The notes under the pieces were generated by a model. The model saw nothing but the letters and a program-made list of their open reading frames with translations. It made no database searches and had not been told where the DNA came from. Source: Sphingomonas swuensis (GTDB taxonomy: Bacteria > Pseudomonadota > Alphaproteobacteria > Sphingomonadales > Sphingomonadaceae). Taken from it: a stretch of DNA of 64,000 nucleotides. The stretch covers positions 1,882,001 to 1,946,000 of the forward strand of contig NZ_BAABBQ010000001.1 of assembly GCF_039538045.1 (NCBI RefSeq). Reading direction: 5' to 3'. Position 1 is the stretch's first letter, and each line of letters begins with the position of its first letter. The translations under genes and the position numbers were made by a program. This document shows, piece after piece, positions 8,614 to 18,230 of this stretch.

Positions 8614-11538
8614 CTAGGCTATTGTCTCTTCAAACAGCTGCCTTGCATCCTCGTCCGTTAGGGCGGGCGGCATCAACATCTCCCTACTCAATTCTCGTTT
8701 GCGCATTAGAAGAGAGTGCAAGCGCCGATCGAAGCTATGGTCTTCGCCTCCGGGCAGCAGCGCCATCGGATAGTAGACGGTGACCGGCTTCGATTGTCCA
8801 ATTCGATAACAGCGGTCTGTGCTCTGATCCTCGACGGCCGGATTCCACCAGCGCGTTAGATGCACCACGTTATTCGCAGCGGTTAACGTCAGGCCCACCC
8901 CTCCAGCTTTTGGAGAGAGGATCATTACGTCAAAACCATCAGCCTGTGCTTGGAATGCGTCCACCCTCTCCTGCCGCTTGGGGCCAGACACATTCCCTGA
9001 CACGATCATCGGTGCTCTCGGCAAATTGTACCGTCGCTGCAGAACACCGGCGAGGTCACTTTGCGCGTCTCTGAACTCTACGAAAACTAGCGCCTTCTCA
9101 CCGCGCGAATGGATCTCATCCAGCACCTGGACCAAGCCCTGCAACCGAGCAGAGGATCCGATGTAATCGTCGTCTGTCGACACGACGCCGCGCTCAACCG
9201 GAGCTAAGGAGACGCGGCGCATAGCCTGCAGTGCCTCGAGCATCTTGCCACGATCTTGGCGCTGCCGAGCAGCCTCGATCACGGCTGCGTATGCATTGGC
9301 CTGCATGTCAGGCATTCGCAACTCGATAGTCTTTTCGGACTTGGATGGCAGTGCCCCAAGGACCTCGTCTTTCATTCGACGGAGCATTACAGGCGGTCTC
9401 TGCGGACCTGGCAACGTCAGTACATCCTTGAGGCGCTTTAGGTCTTCTGCAACCGGTGCAGCTTCGTAACGGTGACTAAAGTCCTTGAGCCCTCCCAGCG
9501 CGCCGGGGTGTAGCGTGTCCATGATGCACCACAGATCGGCAAGACGGTTCTCGATCGGCGTTCCGGTCAAAGCCAAGATAAATTCTGCCTGCATGGCCTT
9601 GGCTGCGTCAGTCACCTGGGTGCCGGGTGTTTTAACCTTCTGCACTTCATCAAACACGATCGCGCAGAAGGCGATCCGACCGAAGCTGTGCTGGTAGTCG
9701 CGAAGGGTCTCGTAGGTTGTCAGCACCCAATCTGCCGCCTCGATGCGGTCGACGTCGAGGAGTGGCTGGGCCAGTTCAAGCTCAGATCCCGAGCTCTGCC
9801 GCAAGTCGCGAAGATCGGGCCCGTAAGCACGAATTTGGGTGCCAATTCCCGGAACCTTCAGGTGAATATCGTGCTCTTTTTCCCAGTTCTTCAGAAGTCC
9901 GGTTGGTGCAACAATTAGTATAGGCGCGGGACTGATGTGCCCTGCTCGCATGGCGGCTTTCAGCCATGCGAGAAAGCTCAATGTTTGGTATGTCTTACCG
10001 AGACCCATGTCGTCAGCAAGGAGTGCGCCAGTCCAGCCTGCTTGCCAGCAGTCCTGGAGCCATTTCAAACCATCGACCTGGTGTGGCTTCGGCTCTGACC
10101 TGAGCAGATCTTTATGTAGCTGCCTTGAGAGGTGCGGGTCTCGTCGATGCGGATCGCTATTGAAGATAACGCTCTCGAAGTTGTTTCTTACCAAGAGAAC
10201 GTGCGGCTCGGCTCCAGGCTCGCGCTCCTGCTTCTTCGATCTCTCGTCTTCCTCAACCGGGTCACCAATCGGAGAGGAGGCCCGCCCGATCTCTGCCAGA
10301 GCTGCCAAGGCCTGATTAGTTGCAGGTATGCGAACACCGTCGAATTCGACGTCCGGTTTGCCTTCTGCGATTGCTCTTTCGATCTGCCTGCTAAGATCTT
10401 CGAGCCGATCCGCTGGTAGCCTCAGTGGAGCCCCATCGACGATCAGGCCGACTGCCTCGGGAGGCAGCCAATCTTCGCTTGCGACCTGGACCCAAGGGAG
10501 GACCTTCTTCTCCCATAGGCCGATGGCCTGAACTCGCTCTGAGAACTCCTTCGTCTCCTTAAAGAGGCTTTCAATAAGATGCTCGTCGAGTTCATCTCCA
10601 AGCGCTTCTTTAAGGTAGGCTCGGGGGTTCTTGATGAACTCTCGCGCGACCTCACTGCCCGCTCGCTGCGCTTTTCGCGTAATGTCGAGCGCTTTCCGGA
10701 GTGGCGGAGATATCAGCAGCAGAACACCGCCAGGCATAGGATAGCGGTTTCGAGCCTCATTGAAGCGCTGGAAGCGATCGCGCGCAAACGCATGTTGGAG
10801 GTAGCTAGATAGAAGGGGCTCAGGTTCTCCGGCGCTGTCTAGCTCAAACTCACCGGTATCCTCGTATGGCCTCTCCCTTGATGAAGCGAACAAGACCGGA
10901 TCGAACTGCAGATCCCCGTCCTGCTCATACGGCAGCAGAGAGAACGCACCTGCGTGTGCAACTCGGACTTCTCGGAGATATCGGCTTGCATCGACCTCCC
11001 CGCCCTCACCCGCTTGTGGGAGGAAGCGCTGGACAGACAGCCAGGCCTCCGTTCTAGCATCTGGATCTGATGCCGGCGTCTGATTGAAGGCGTCCATGGC
11101 GGCAACAATCTCGAATAGCTCCTCGGGAAGGAGGTAGCGCCGTGTGCCGACCTTCAAGAGGGCGCCGACGCGCGTTGGATTGATGATCCGCCGTCCTGAG
11201 ACGTGGTCCCACCGATAATCGACCCGGAAGTTGTCCTGTTCGAGCGTCCCTTTGTGCTGAATGAAAAGTGTTACTGGTGGTGCCTGCGGCAAATCCAGTG
11301 CCGAGCGCACTGCAGGGCTCAGTTTTGCTGCCTCGGACGGAGGAAGATGAAGTTCATTTTCCTCACTCAGCGCCAACTCGTCTTCGACGAGCTGCCAAAG
11401 CTTCGCGACTGCTGACGCCTTCTGCGGTGAGCAGATGCGAGGCCACTCCTCCACACGGACGCCGACCTCTCCCACCCGCCCGGTGAAGACGACCCACTCG
11501 TCCTTCGAAAACCATTCGAGAAGCAAGGTCTCACTCAC
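8614..11538 (-). CDS. zorD: Zorya protein ZorD, SNF2-family helicase
   Basis: A protein of 974 residues. The C-terminal half is a SNF2/Swi2 motor: Walker A LADDMGLGKT (about residue 507), DExx-box IVFDEVQKVKTP, motif III ALTGTPIENRLADLW, and motifs V-VI ending TDRCYRIGQSKPV. The N-terminal ~480 residues are Zorya-specific. In type I Zorya, ZorD is the effector that acts on invading DNA once the ZorAB motor signals. It overlaps the zorC stop by four bases. Length and order fit type I. The SNF2 call is certain; the Zorya assignment rests on the motor genes upstream. Confidence 0.93.
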   Translation of the reverse strand: MSETLLLEWFSKDEWVVFTGRVGEVGVRVEEWPRICSPQKASAVAKLWQLVEDELALSEENELHLPPSEAAKLSPAVRSALDLPQAPPVTLFIQHKGTLEQDNFRVDYRWDHVSGRRIINPTRVGALLKVGTRRYLLPEELFEIVAAMDAFNQTPASDPDARTEAWLSVQRFLPQAGEGGEVDASRYLREVRVAHAGAFSLLPYEQDGDLQFDPVLFASSRERPYEDTGEFELDSAGEPEPLLSSYLQHAFARDRFQRFNEARNRYPMPGGVLLLISPPLRKALDITRKAQRAGSEVAREFIKNPRAYLKEALGDELDEHLIESLFKETKEFSERVQAIGLWEKKVLPWVQVASEDWLPPEAVGLIVDGAPLRLPADRLEDLSRQIERAIAEGKPDVEFDGVRIPATNQALAALAEIGRASSPIGDPVEEDERSKKQEREPGAEPHVLLVRNNFESVIFNSDPHRRDPHLSRQLHKDLLRSEPKPHQVDGLKWLQDCWQAGWTGALLADDMGLGKTYQTLSFLAWLKAAMRAGHISPAPILIVAPTGLLKNWEKEHDIHLKVPGIGTQIRAYGPDLRDLRQSSGSELELAQPLLDVDRIEAADWVLTTYETLRDYQHSFGRIAFCAIVFDEVQKVKTPGTQVTDAAKAMQAEFILALTGTPIENRLADLWCIMDTLHPGALGGLKDFSHRYEAAPVAEDLKRLKDVLTLPGPQRPPVMLRRMKDEVLGALPSKSEKTIELRMPDMQANAYAAVIEAARQRQDRGKMLEALQAMRRVSLAPVERGVVSTDDDYIGSSARLQGLVQVLDEIHSRGEKALVFVEFRDAQSDLAGVLQRRYNLPRAPMIVSGNVSGPKRQERVDAFQAQADGFDVMILSPKAGGVGLTLTAANNVVHLTRWWNPAVEDQSTDRCYRIGQSKPVTVYYPMALLPGGEDHSFDRRLHSLLMRKRELSREMLMPPALTDEDARQLFEETIA

Positions 11539-12938
11539 GGCCGCATCTCCGCGACGCTGACCCGAACTCCGATGCGAGGCGCCAGAAAGTCCATCAACTC
11601 ACGCTGCCAGCGGTATGCCATCGTCGAGTCATGCCGCTGATCGTAGAGGCAATCTTCTCGGAGTTCCTGAGCTGAATAGTAGGGCTCTTGAAGCTGAGGC
11701 GCGCGCTCATCGTCTTCGGCCCAGACCCTTGCTGAACCTGCGTGACTCCATTCAGCGACAACAAATTTGCCGATCCTCATGAGCATAACTGATTGCCGTC
11801 GTCCTGCACCTTGCAGTCGTCCGGAAGCTACAACCTTTGCTTTTTTCTCGGGATGACGAACGAGGAAATGGCGTGCTTCCATGCCGAAAACTGGCCATGC
11901 TTCGTCGATGGCTCCGTGTCTCTCAAGTGCTAACCAGAACGCTCGCCGCCACCTCCAGATCGGGTCGGCCGTGGCGCTAAGGATGTCAAAAAATAGATCG
12001 AGGGCCTTGCGAGAGAGCCATCTCGTTATGGTCTTCCTCGCTTCCTGACTCACCCCTACCCATTGCTTTTTGTGGCTTCGAGGGTCTCCATAGATCTCAT
12101 CGAAGAACTGCATGAGAGCGGCTCTTGCGGGCAGATTCCTCAACTCCTTGTGCGCAAACGGCGAAAGAAAAGTGTCAGCGATCTGCACACGTAGCCCAGG
12201 GAACGTCAGCTCTGAGCCCATCCGCAGAAATGAAAGAGCTTGTTGTACTGCTTCGACCGGAAACTCAGGATTCCTCGTCAGCTCTGCCACTAGGCTCGTA
12301 GCGACTACCTCAGCGACGGGCTGGTGAAATCCGGAGCGGGTTACAAGCTCCGTCGTAAAGCCGAGCTCCCGCATCAGGCTCTTCACGTTGCCACCGTTGT
12401 TCAGGGCGGCGGTAAAGATCCTTCGATGTGCACCAACCGCCTCGAAAAGTCGGACGGTGCTAGTCCGTTCGCGCCACCGAATAGCCACCGGGCTCGTGTG
12501 TCGAGTGAGATTACGAGAGATCAGGTCGCCAGCACGAGCCGCTTCAGGGTTACCCGGGCGATAATCGCGAATGTAGCTGTAGATGAGTGCTCGCAACAGG
12601 CGCGGAGAACGCTCCAGCTCCAATCGCTCCTCCAAGTGCCGGCCGAAAGGCTCTCGGGTAATCAGAGCGGGAGTTCCTTGCAGCGCAATCCAAGGAGCGA
12701 GGCTCCATTCGTCGTCGGAGGGTGCCCTGCCCTTCTTCTCGCACCAAGCTATAAATAGGCGGAGGAGCCGGCGCAGCTCTTCTTCGCCCGGAGCAACTGG
12801 CAGTTCGAACAGGTTCTCAAGCCGCTCTCGAACAGCGGACATCTGAGTATCGGCTATGACGTGCCTCGGTAGGTCGACGGCTATTGCAGCACACCCCTTC
12901 AGGCCCTCGATGGCCTTAGTGAACCGGCCGGTCATCAC
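11535..12938 (-). CDS. zorC: Zorya protein ZorC (EH-signature-type)
   Basis: A protein of 467 residues, mostly alpha-helical and basic, without catalytic motifs that I can see. It sits between zorB and zorD, overlapping each by four bases, in the exact place of ZorC in type I Zorya. A C-terminal stretch (WRRAFWLALERHGAIDEAW to the end) resembles the EH-signature region known from ZorC. ZorC is required with ZorD for DNA-directed defence and can bind DNA in characterised systems. The identity comes mainly from operon position plus general sequence style. Confidence 0.87.
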   Translation of the reverse strand: MMTGRFTKAIEGLKGCAAIAVDLPRHVIADTQMSAVRERLENLFELPVAPGEEELRRLLRLFIAWCEKKGRAPSDDEWSLAPWIALQGTPALITREPFGRHLEERLELERSPRLLRALIYSYIRDYRPGNPEAARAGDLISRNLTRHTSPVAIRWRERTSTVRLFEAVGAHRRIFTAALNNGGNVKSLMRELGFTTELVTRSGFHQPVAEVVATSLVAELTRNPEFPVEAVQQALSFLRMGSELTFPGLRVQIADTFLSPFAHKELRNLPARAALMQFFDEIYGDPRSHKKQWVGVSQEARKTITRWLSRKALDLFFDILSATADPIWRWRRAFWLALERHGAIDEAWPVFGMEARHFLVRHPEKKAKVVASGRLQGAGRRQSVMLMRIGKFVVAEWSHAGSARVWAEDDERAPQLQEPYYSAQELREDCLYDQRHDSTMAYRWQRELMDFLAPRIGVRVSVAEMRP

Positions 12939-13732
12939 TTCGCCACGGAACGAGTGATGTTTGCTGTTGCCCGCTGGAAGTCGCTGCGAGTTGGCGGAGA
13001 AAGAAGAAAGCGAAGATCTATTCGGCGATTGGCTCTGCGGCCAACTTCCGAAGCATTTGACTTTGCGCTTCGTGGTCTACGGTCAGCGTACGCGCTGACA
13101 CCAAACAAAGTGGCAGCTCCGGACGCATTACGAATGCCCTCGAGTGGTGGCGCCGCCGCAACCATGAATTGGTAGGTGCGAATTGCTCTTGCGGACGAGA
13201 GCTCCCAGTTGTTCCTGAACGCGGCCGTTGCGATTGGCACATTGTCGGTGTGACCTTCGACGTAAACCGCTTCTAGGATGGACTCGCTCCCCTCGGGGCA
13301 ATCCTTCTTCGTCTTCTGACCACCTAACCCGTAACACGGCAGGTCTCGCGCGAGGATGCCGGCCAGTCGCGTAAGCGCAGCTTGGCCGCCCGCACCCAAG
13401 TCAGCCGACCCCGAGGCAAAGAGAGCGGACTCGGGCAGATGGAGGACGCCCTGCTCAGGATCTGCAGACACGTCCGGTAAGCCGGCCGCCTTCAGTTCCC
13501 CCTCAAGGCGCCTAAGGAGACTGGAGCGCACCGTCTCTCTTCCCTCCAGTTCATCCTGGAGGCGACCAATCTCGGACTTCAGCTGAGCCTCGGCGCTTTG
13601 GTAAGAGAGAGCGAAGATCATCAGGAGAATGATGAACACGAACAGCATGCCGATCAGCAGATCGTTCAAGGAGACGAAATAGCTGTCCTCGGCCTTGGAC
13701 CCTCGGAACGGTAGGCGGATGCGCCGTGCCAT
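12935..13732 (-). CDS. zorB: Zorya protein ZorB, MotB/OmpA-like stator subunit
   Basis: A protein of 265 residues. One TM helix spans about residues 25-44, led by SLNDLLIGML with Asp24 at the position of the proton-carrying Asp of MotB-type stators. A short coiled coil follows, then a periplasmic OmpA-like peptidoglycan-binding domain with VEGHTDNVPI, NNWELSSARA and RRANRRIDLRF. It would anchor the ZorA5B2-type motor to the cell wall. It starts 11 bases after the zorA stop and overlaps zorC by four bases. The OmpA core carries a short Cys-containing insertion (CYGLGGQKTKKDC) that could form a periplasmic disulfide. Confidence 0.95.
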   Translation of the reverse strand: MARRIRLPFRGSKAEDSYFVSLNDLLIGMLFVFIILLMIFALSYQSAEAQLKSEIGRLQDELEGRETVRSSLLRRLEGELKAAGLPDVSADPEQGVLHLPESALFASGSADLGAGGQAALTRLAGILARDLPCYGLGGQKTKKDCPEGSESILEAVYVEGHTDNVPIATAAFRNNWELSSARAIRTYQFMVAAAPPLEGIRNASGAATLFGVSAYADRRPRSAKSNASEVGRRANRRIDLRFLLSPPTRSDFQRATANITRSVAK

Positions 13733-13743
13733 CTGCTATTTTC

Positions 13744-15690
13744 TCACTCGGCGGCGATCGGGTCGCGGGGCACAGCGATGCGCAGGACTGCTTCGTTGAA
13801 AGCCTTGAAGTCACCTCGCTTGGGTAAGTCGTCGAGTACTTCATCCAGCTGCTGAATCGCGCCGCTCAGCCGGCTGACCGCCTCAGCGAGATCCTTATCG
13901 ACAGAGCGCACAAATCCAGTCGTACGCTCACCAAACTGGCCCAGGCCCTCGAAAGTCTTTTCGAGCGTCGACGCAAGCGCATTGTTGAGTGTCGAAAGGT
14001 CCCGGTTGATGCTGTCTACACGTGTGCCAAGACCATCTAGGAAGGCTGCAGTCCGCTCGCTCATGGCTCCGGTTTGCTGCGCTACTTCAGCGACGCTCGT
14101 CGCGGCGGACTCGAGTTTGTCAGCCACAGACGTCATCTGCTCCGCCAGGTCTCCCAAACTCTCCGCCGCCTCACCTGCCTCAGAGACCTGCTGCGTCAAG
14201 GTGGACATTGCTCCGGCGAGCTCTTTGGCCCCAGAAAGCGCTTGCTCGAACTGCTGGGCCAGTGCGCCGCTGCGGTCTGAAATAAGCGAAAGTGCCTCAG
14301 CACTTGCCTCGACGCGATCGGCAGCTCCCTGTAGCGACTGGCTCAAGCTCGCTCCCGCTCGGCTTATGCCGGCGTCAAGGTTGTCGACTGCCGCGATCAT
14401 GGCACTCGAGATTTCAATAGCGCCAGCTGCCATCGTTTCGCGGAGCTCTGCGGCAGCCTTGCCGAGAGCACCCGTCGAGGCAGTCACACCTGCAACAACC
14501 TGTTCGCGAACAACCGTCCCGGTGCCTTCGATCTCTGTAGCCACGGCTCGGAGCGATGCTGCAACCTTGTCGGAAGATTGCTGAAGCACTTCATCCATGT
14601 TCTCACTAGCGGCGCCAAAGCTGTTCTGGATCTCTGTTGCTCCAGCCGACATGTGCTCTCGAAACTGCTCACCCGCCGCCTCAATCTTGGCTGGTATCTC
14701 CCCGATCGAATTGGCGGCTATCTCCAGCATTTGCGCAAGACGGGTTGTGTGCTCCTGGGCAGCGCCGCTCAACTCGGTTGAAAACCGATCGACCATTCTC
14801 TCTAGTGCATCTTGGTTAATGTCGCCGAGCCGCTTCGCCATTCCTTCGATCTCGTCGCGGACCGGCGTAAGTGCCGCGCCGAACGTCACCTTCATTCGCG
14901 AATCTATCGCTTCGGCAATGCTGACGGCAAAGTCTTGATTGAACCGCTCAAGTTGAGAAGTCTGCTGAACCAGTTGGTAATTTGCGTCTTCGGCCAGCCG
15001 CTCTGCAGTCACAAACCGAACGCGGCGTTCCAGGCAGTGGTTGATCTCTTCGATCTTCTCTTCAGCAACCGACATGCGATTGTTCATGGCTCGCGCGAAG
15101 ACGATCGAGGAGCCAAGTGCTGCAACTGACGTAAGGAACTTAGCGGCTGACGCCCCCAGGAGCTGCCGAAGGGCTGCCTTTGACTCGTTGAGGTCCTGAG
15201 TGATGCCGTCGCGTGCGATGAGCAAAGCTGCGACCAGTCCGAGGAACGTAGCCAAGAGACCCAGGCCAACAAGAATGTTCGGCATCGCTTCAAAGGCGCG
15301 CAAGTTGACCTTGCCGCGGCGGTAGAGGCGCTCGTTGAAGTAGTCGGACGGATGTAGCGGGCTCTTCAGTGTCCCGCTGCTCTCATCCACGTACAGCTCG
15401 GCGGAGTACGCAGTCCAAGCATCGCCGACGAACGGATCTTCGGAGAAACGTTCATTCAGCTTCTCTACTGTCGCGGCAAACTGCGTCGGGTCCTTGATCG
15501 CTCTCATGCTTGAGGCAAGCTGCTCGAGGGAGCTTTCGAACTCGGCTAGCCTAGCGGAAGCCGTCTTGTATGACTTCCAAGCAATGTAGCCGATCAGCGC
15601 CGAGAGGATGAGCGGCGTTGGTGGGAAACCGAACAGCCCTTTGATGGCCATCTCGAACGGCCACATGATCCACGATAGCGATTCGAACAT
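13744..15690 (-). CDS. zorA: Zorya protein ZorA, MotA/ExbB-like motor with long tail
   Basis: A protein of 648 residues. TM segments lie near residues 25-40, 137-160 (GLGLLATFLGLVAALL) and 182-203, the MotA/TolQ pattern. From residue ~205 to the C-terminus runs a ~430-residue helical coiled coil rich in Ala, Glu, Gln and Ser. This matches the cytoplasmic tail by which ZorA is thought to pass the infection signal to ZorC and ZorD. ATG 15690 is preceded by GAGGGGG. It is the first gene of the minus-strand operon and is divergent from a plus-strand pair. The tail repeats and TM layout make the assignment firm. Confidence 0.95.
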   Translation of the reverse strand: MFESLSWIMWPFEMAIKGLFGFPPTPLILSALIGYIAWKSYKTASARLAEFESSLEQLASSMRAIKDPTQFAATVEKLNERFSEDPFVGDAWTAYSAELYVDESSGTLKSPLHPSDYFNERLYRRGKVNLRAFEAMPNILVGLGLLATFLGLVAALLIARDGITQDLNESKAALRQLLGASAAKFLTSVAALGSSIVFARAMNNRMSVAEEKIEEINHCLERRVRFVTAERLAEDANYQLVQQTSQLERFNQDFAVSIAEAIDSRMKVTFGAALTPVRDEIEGMAKRLGDINQDALERMVDRFSTELSGAAQEHTTRLAQMLEIAANSIGEIPAKIEAAGEQFREHMSAGATEIQNSFGAASENMDEVLQQSSDKVAASLRAVATEIEGTGTVVREQVVAGVTASTGALGKAAAELRETMAAGAIEISSAMIAAVDNLDAGISRAGASLSQSLQGAADRVEASAEALSLISDRSGALAQQFEQALSGAKELAGAMSTLTQQVSEAGEAAESLGDLAEQMTSVADKLESAATSVAEVAQQTGAMSERTAAFLDGLGTRVDSINRDLSTLNNALASTLEKTFEGLGQFGERTTGFVRSVDKDLAEAVSRLSGAIQQLDEVLDDLPKRGDFKAFNEAVLRIAVPRDPIAAE

Positions 15691-15739
15691 GGCCCCCTCT
15701 TTCTGCCGCCCTAAGCTACTGTTGACAGACCAAACTGTT

Positions 15740-15751
15740 AAGAAGCTTCTT
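15740..15751. promoter_or_regulatory. 12-bp palindrome in zorA divergent intergenic region
   Basis: The 87-base gap between zorA and the divergent gene contains the perfect palindrome AAGAAGCTTCTT. A TTGACA hexamer lies at 15722-15727, but no good -10 box sits 17 bases downstream, so I do not call a promoter. A symmetric site between two divergent starts is a plausible operator. It could also be chance. Confidence 0.35.
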
Positions 15752-15777
15752 TTATCTGCAATTTAAGAGACACGGCC

Positions 15778-17025
15778 TTGCTGACGCCCTTACAAATTCA
15801 GGTTGAGCGTGGAGGAGAGCTGATCGACACCATCGAGCGGCTGTTACGCCGGCTGCCCGACGGCCGAATTGGCGCCGAGTACATGGGGCTAGTATACCCG
15901 TTGAGCGGTCCTGCCGAAATCAACTTGGAGACGACGTGGTGCTATCCATCGGAGGCGCCGATCTGTCTTGAGCCGCCCGAACTCCCCTCTGCTCGCGCGA
16001 GGAAGTGGCACCTCGAGGAGCTTTCCTCTCGCTCATATCTGCTTTTGAATGGAAGCGCGGAATACCTGGATCGGGTCGTCACTGCCCTTCAGTCCGCGCG
16101 GATTGAAATTGAACATTGGGGCCCGTCCTTCCGCGAAGATGCGTTTGGCAGGCTCCACGACTGGTTCATCCGATTACCTGCGGCCATCGAGGAGACATTT
16201 AGAAAGTGGGAAATAGATCAGATTCTGGCAGGCGTGAGCGAGGCAGACGAGCCGAAGCTTCACCTGCCACTGGCTGATCAACTAACGCGAACCCAGCGCC
16301 TCTTAGAGGCGCTGCTTCGCCGGCAGGCAGAAGCTGAACGGCAGCTAGCCGAAGCTCTCGCCAACGCCGACGCACAGGGCGCGGCCAATCGCGAGTTTGC
16401 GAGTCAGGCAAAAGATCGTGAGCGGCACCTTCAAACGGAAGTAGCCTTCCTGCGCGCGAGTGTTTCGGCGGCACTGTCACCGACCACCTCATCAACGAGC
16501 GATGCAGATCCTCACCTTCCGAGGTTACTCGAGGAACTGGAGAGCGAACGAGATGACGCTCTCGCAAGGTGGGCTCTCGCGGACGACGAGCTGCAGCGCC
16601 ACCAGGCAGAGCTGAGAGAGCTTACGGCGCGCCTCGAAGAACTCAAACTCGCGCCTCAGAATGCTCCTGCCCTAAACCGGCGCACTCGCCAGCGCAGCCT
16701 TGAAGAGCTGGAGACGACCCTGCGTGTTCTGTTGCCAGATGTCCGTCTCCTACGTGGCTCGGCAGAATTCGTCATTACGGAGGTCGAAGACCGACGTGAC
16801 CTATACAGCAAGCTCAGGGCGCTTAGCCACGATCCGACTTCGCTTCGTGGTAAGCGTGTCCACACTGCGGACGGTTGGTTGGAAGTGCACTTCAGCACCG
16901 GCCGCGGCCGAGACGGAAGGATGTACTTCAAACGAATGACGATAGATGGCGCTGCTTGCTGGGCCATCTTAGTGTCTGATAAAGCTGCGCAAACCAGTGA
17001 CATCAGCTGGCTGGGGGGACAATGA
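15778..17025 (+). CDS. Coiled-coil protein divergent from zorA, unknown function
   Basis: A protein of 415 residues, TTG start. The N-terminal ~170 residues are globular. Residues ~180-305 form a heptad-rich coiled coil (RRQAEAERQLAEALA and onward). The last ~110 residues are a compact domain with EVHFSTGRGRDGRMYF and a terminal Trp-rich strand. That segment reminds me of RelE/ParE-type folds, but the similarity is weak. The stop overlaps the next gene (ATGA), so the two proteins are made together. The position back to back with Zorya suggests a linked accessory or independent defence pair. No catalytic residues can be named. Confidence 0.7.
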   Translation: MLTPLQIQVERGGELIDTIERLLRRLPDGRIGAEYMGLVYPLSGPAEINLETTWCYPSEAPICLEPPELPSARARKWHLEELSSRSYLLLNGSAEYLDRVVTALQSARIEIEHWGPSFREDAFGRLHDWFIRLPAAIEETFRKWEIDQILAGVSEADEPKLHLPLADQLTRTQRLLEALLRRQAEAERQLAEALANADAQGAANREFASQAKDRERHLQTEVAFLRASVSAALSPTTSSTSDADPHLPRLLEELESERDDALARWALADDELQRHQAELRELTARLEELKLAPQNAPALNRRTRQRSLEELETTLRVLLPDVRLLRGSAEFVITEVEDRRDLYSKLRALSHDPTSLRGKRVHTADGWLEVHFSTGRGRDGRMYFKRMTIDGAACWAILVSDKAAQTSDISWLGGQ

Positions 17026-18230
17026 TCGAACTTGCGACGATCTCTCATGCGGTGGTGCTCGACGACGGTGAGGTTTCGCAGCTCCAGGCGCACTACCGTA
17101 GCCCACTGCGCCGTCGAACTGGCACGAAACTTCGAGCCCGCATTGCCTTGTTCCATGAGAGCGCCCGAACCATTGTCGGCACGGCGACATTGAGTGACGC
17201 CACCAAAGAAGGCGAAGAAAGCTACAGCCTGTGGCACTTCGAAGAAGTCGCTTGGCTGTCATCTCCGCTAGCGGTGTCGACCACCAGAACTGGTCCGATC
17301 TGGATCCGCCTTCTTAAGCACGATCGAACAGCACTCCGAGCACTTCAGTCAGGGTTTGCAGAGGAGCCGCGGCCTACGAGTTTATCGCAGGCGGACAAAG
17401 CACCTGAGCCATTAGAAGGAACGGAGGTCCAGTCAATCCAAGGGGCAGACGCATCTGTCATCGAGCTGCCGAGTGAGAGCACTGCCGAAGCGCCGCTCAA
17501 CGTCGAGCACTTCGGAGAGGGAGCTCACCCCGACGCAGAACTTGACGGGCAACCGGAAGCGTCTGCTGACCCCATCCTTGCCGCGCGTGCCCGAGCAGCT
17601 GCCTTTGTACCCCAAACGAATGTCAGTCCTGGAGAAGCCCGGCAAATCCTTGTCCGACTCCGGGACGATGAAATCAAACCTGCCTTTCCTGGCGTCCCTC
17701 CTTCGTTCGGCATTCTCCGGCGAGCAATGCTGCAGTCGCTGCTCGAGGAGGGTGTTGCGACCTTGGAAGATTACTCCAGGCTAATTCCAGAAGATCTACG
17801 CAGCGCGACGAACGAGAAACATGTGTCCGCATACCTGGACTCGATCATCGCCATACTCGCGAAGATACAGGAGAGTGCTCCGGATGTTAGGTCAGTTGCC
17901 TCGCCTAGCGTGACGAAGCACTCAACCACCGCGCCCGGGGTCGGCTGGTCCGATGCAGAACTCCAAGCGGCAGTCGCAAGCTATGCAGAGATGCTCAGAT
18001 GGCAGGATCAGGGTGTCCCCTACAACAAGGCGGCGACGATCCGAAGGTTACAGGAAGGGCCGCTTCGCGCTCGGACCGCCGCATCGGTCACCCTGCGATG
18101 GCAGAACATTGCACACTTGTTGGCTGAAGCAGGACGCCCCACTGTTGACGGGTTCAAGCCAGCAGCCAACGTTGGGGAAAACATCGCGCGACGGATCGCT
18201 CCAATGTTGCTGCGGCATAAGTTGCTTTGA
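17022..18230 (+). CDS. Protein with McrA-N-like C-terminal domain, unknown function
   Basis: A protein of 402 residues, coupled to the upstream coiled-coil gene by ATGA. The N-terminal ~110 residues are beta-rich. A disordered acidic/Pro/Ser linker runs from ~115 to 190, then a small helical domain (~200-275). The last ~90 residues, starting GWSDAELQAAVASYAEMLRW and containing GVPYNK and GFKPAANVGENI, look like the conserved domain I associate with the N-terminus of McrA/HNH-type modified-DNA restriction proteins. No HNH or other nuclease motif is present in this protein, so it may target rather than cut. A family search is needed to settle the name. Confidence 0.65.
   Translation: MIELATISHAVVLDDGEVSQLQAHYRSPLRRRTGTKLRARIALFHESARTIVGTATLSDATKEGEESYSLWHFEEVAWLSSPLAVSTTRTGPIWIRLLKHDRTALRALQSGFAEEPRPTSLSQADKAPEPLEGTEVQSIQGADASVIELPSESTAEAPLNVEHFGEGAHPDAELDGQPEASADPILAARARAAAFVPQTNVSPGEARQILVRLRDDEIKPAFPGVPPSFGILRRAMLQSLLEEGVATLEDYSRLIPEDLRSATNEKHVSAYLDSIIAILAKIQESAPDVRSVASPSVTKHSTTAPGVGWSDAELQAAVASYAEMLRWQDQGVPYNKAATIRRLQEGPLRARTAASVTLRWQNIAHLLAEAGRPTVDGFKPAANVGENIARRIAPMLLRHKLL

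Noticed and set aside
13982..14584. A 200-aa open frame antisense to zorA
   Set aside because: It falls inside the ZorA coiled-coil tail, and its low-complexity Ser/Ala/Arg content is the complement of the repetitive tail.
15722..15756. Sigma-70 promoter upstream of the 15778 gene
   Set aside because: TTGACA is present but no -10-like hexamer lies 16-18 bases downstream, so a promoter is not supported.
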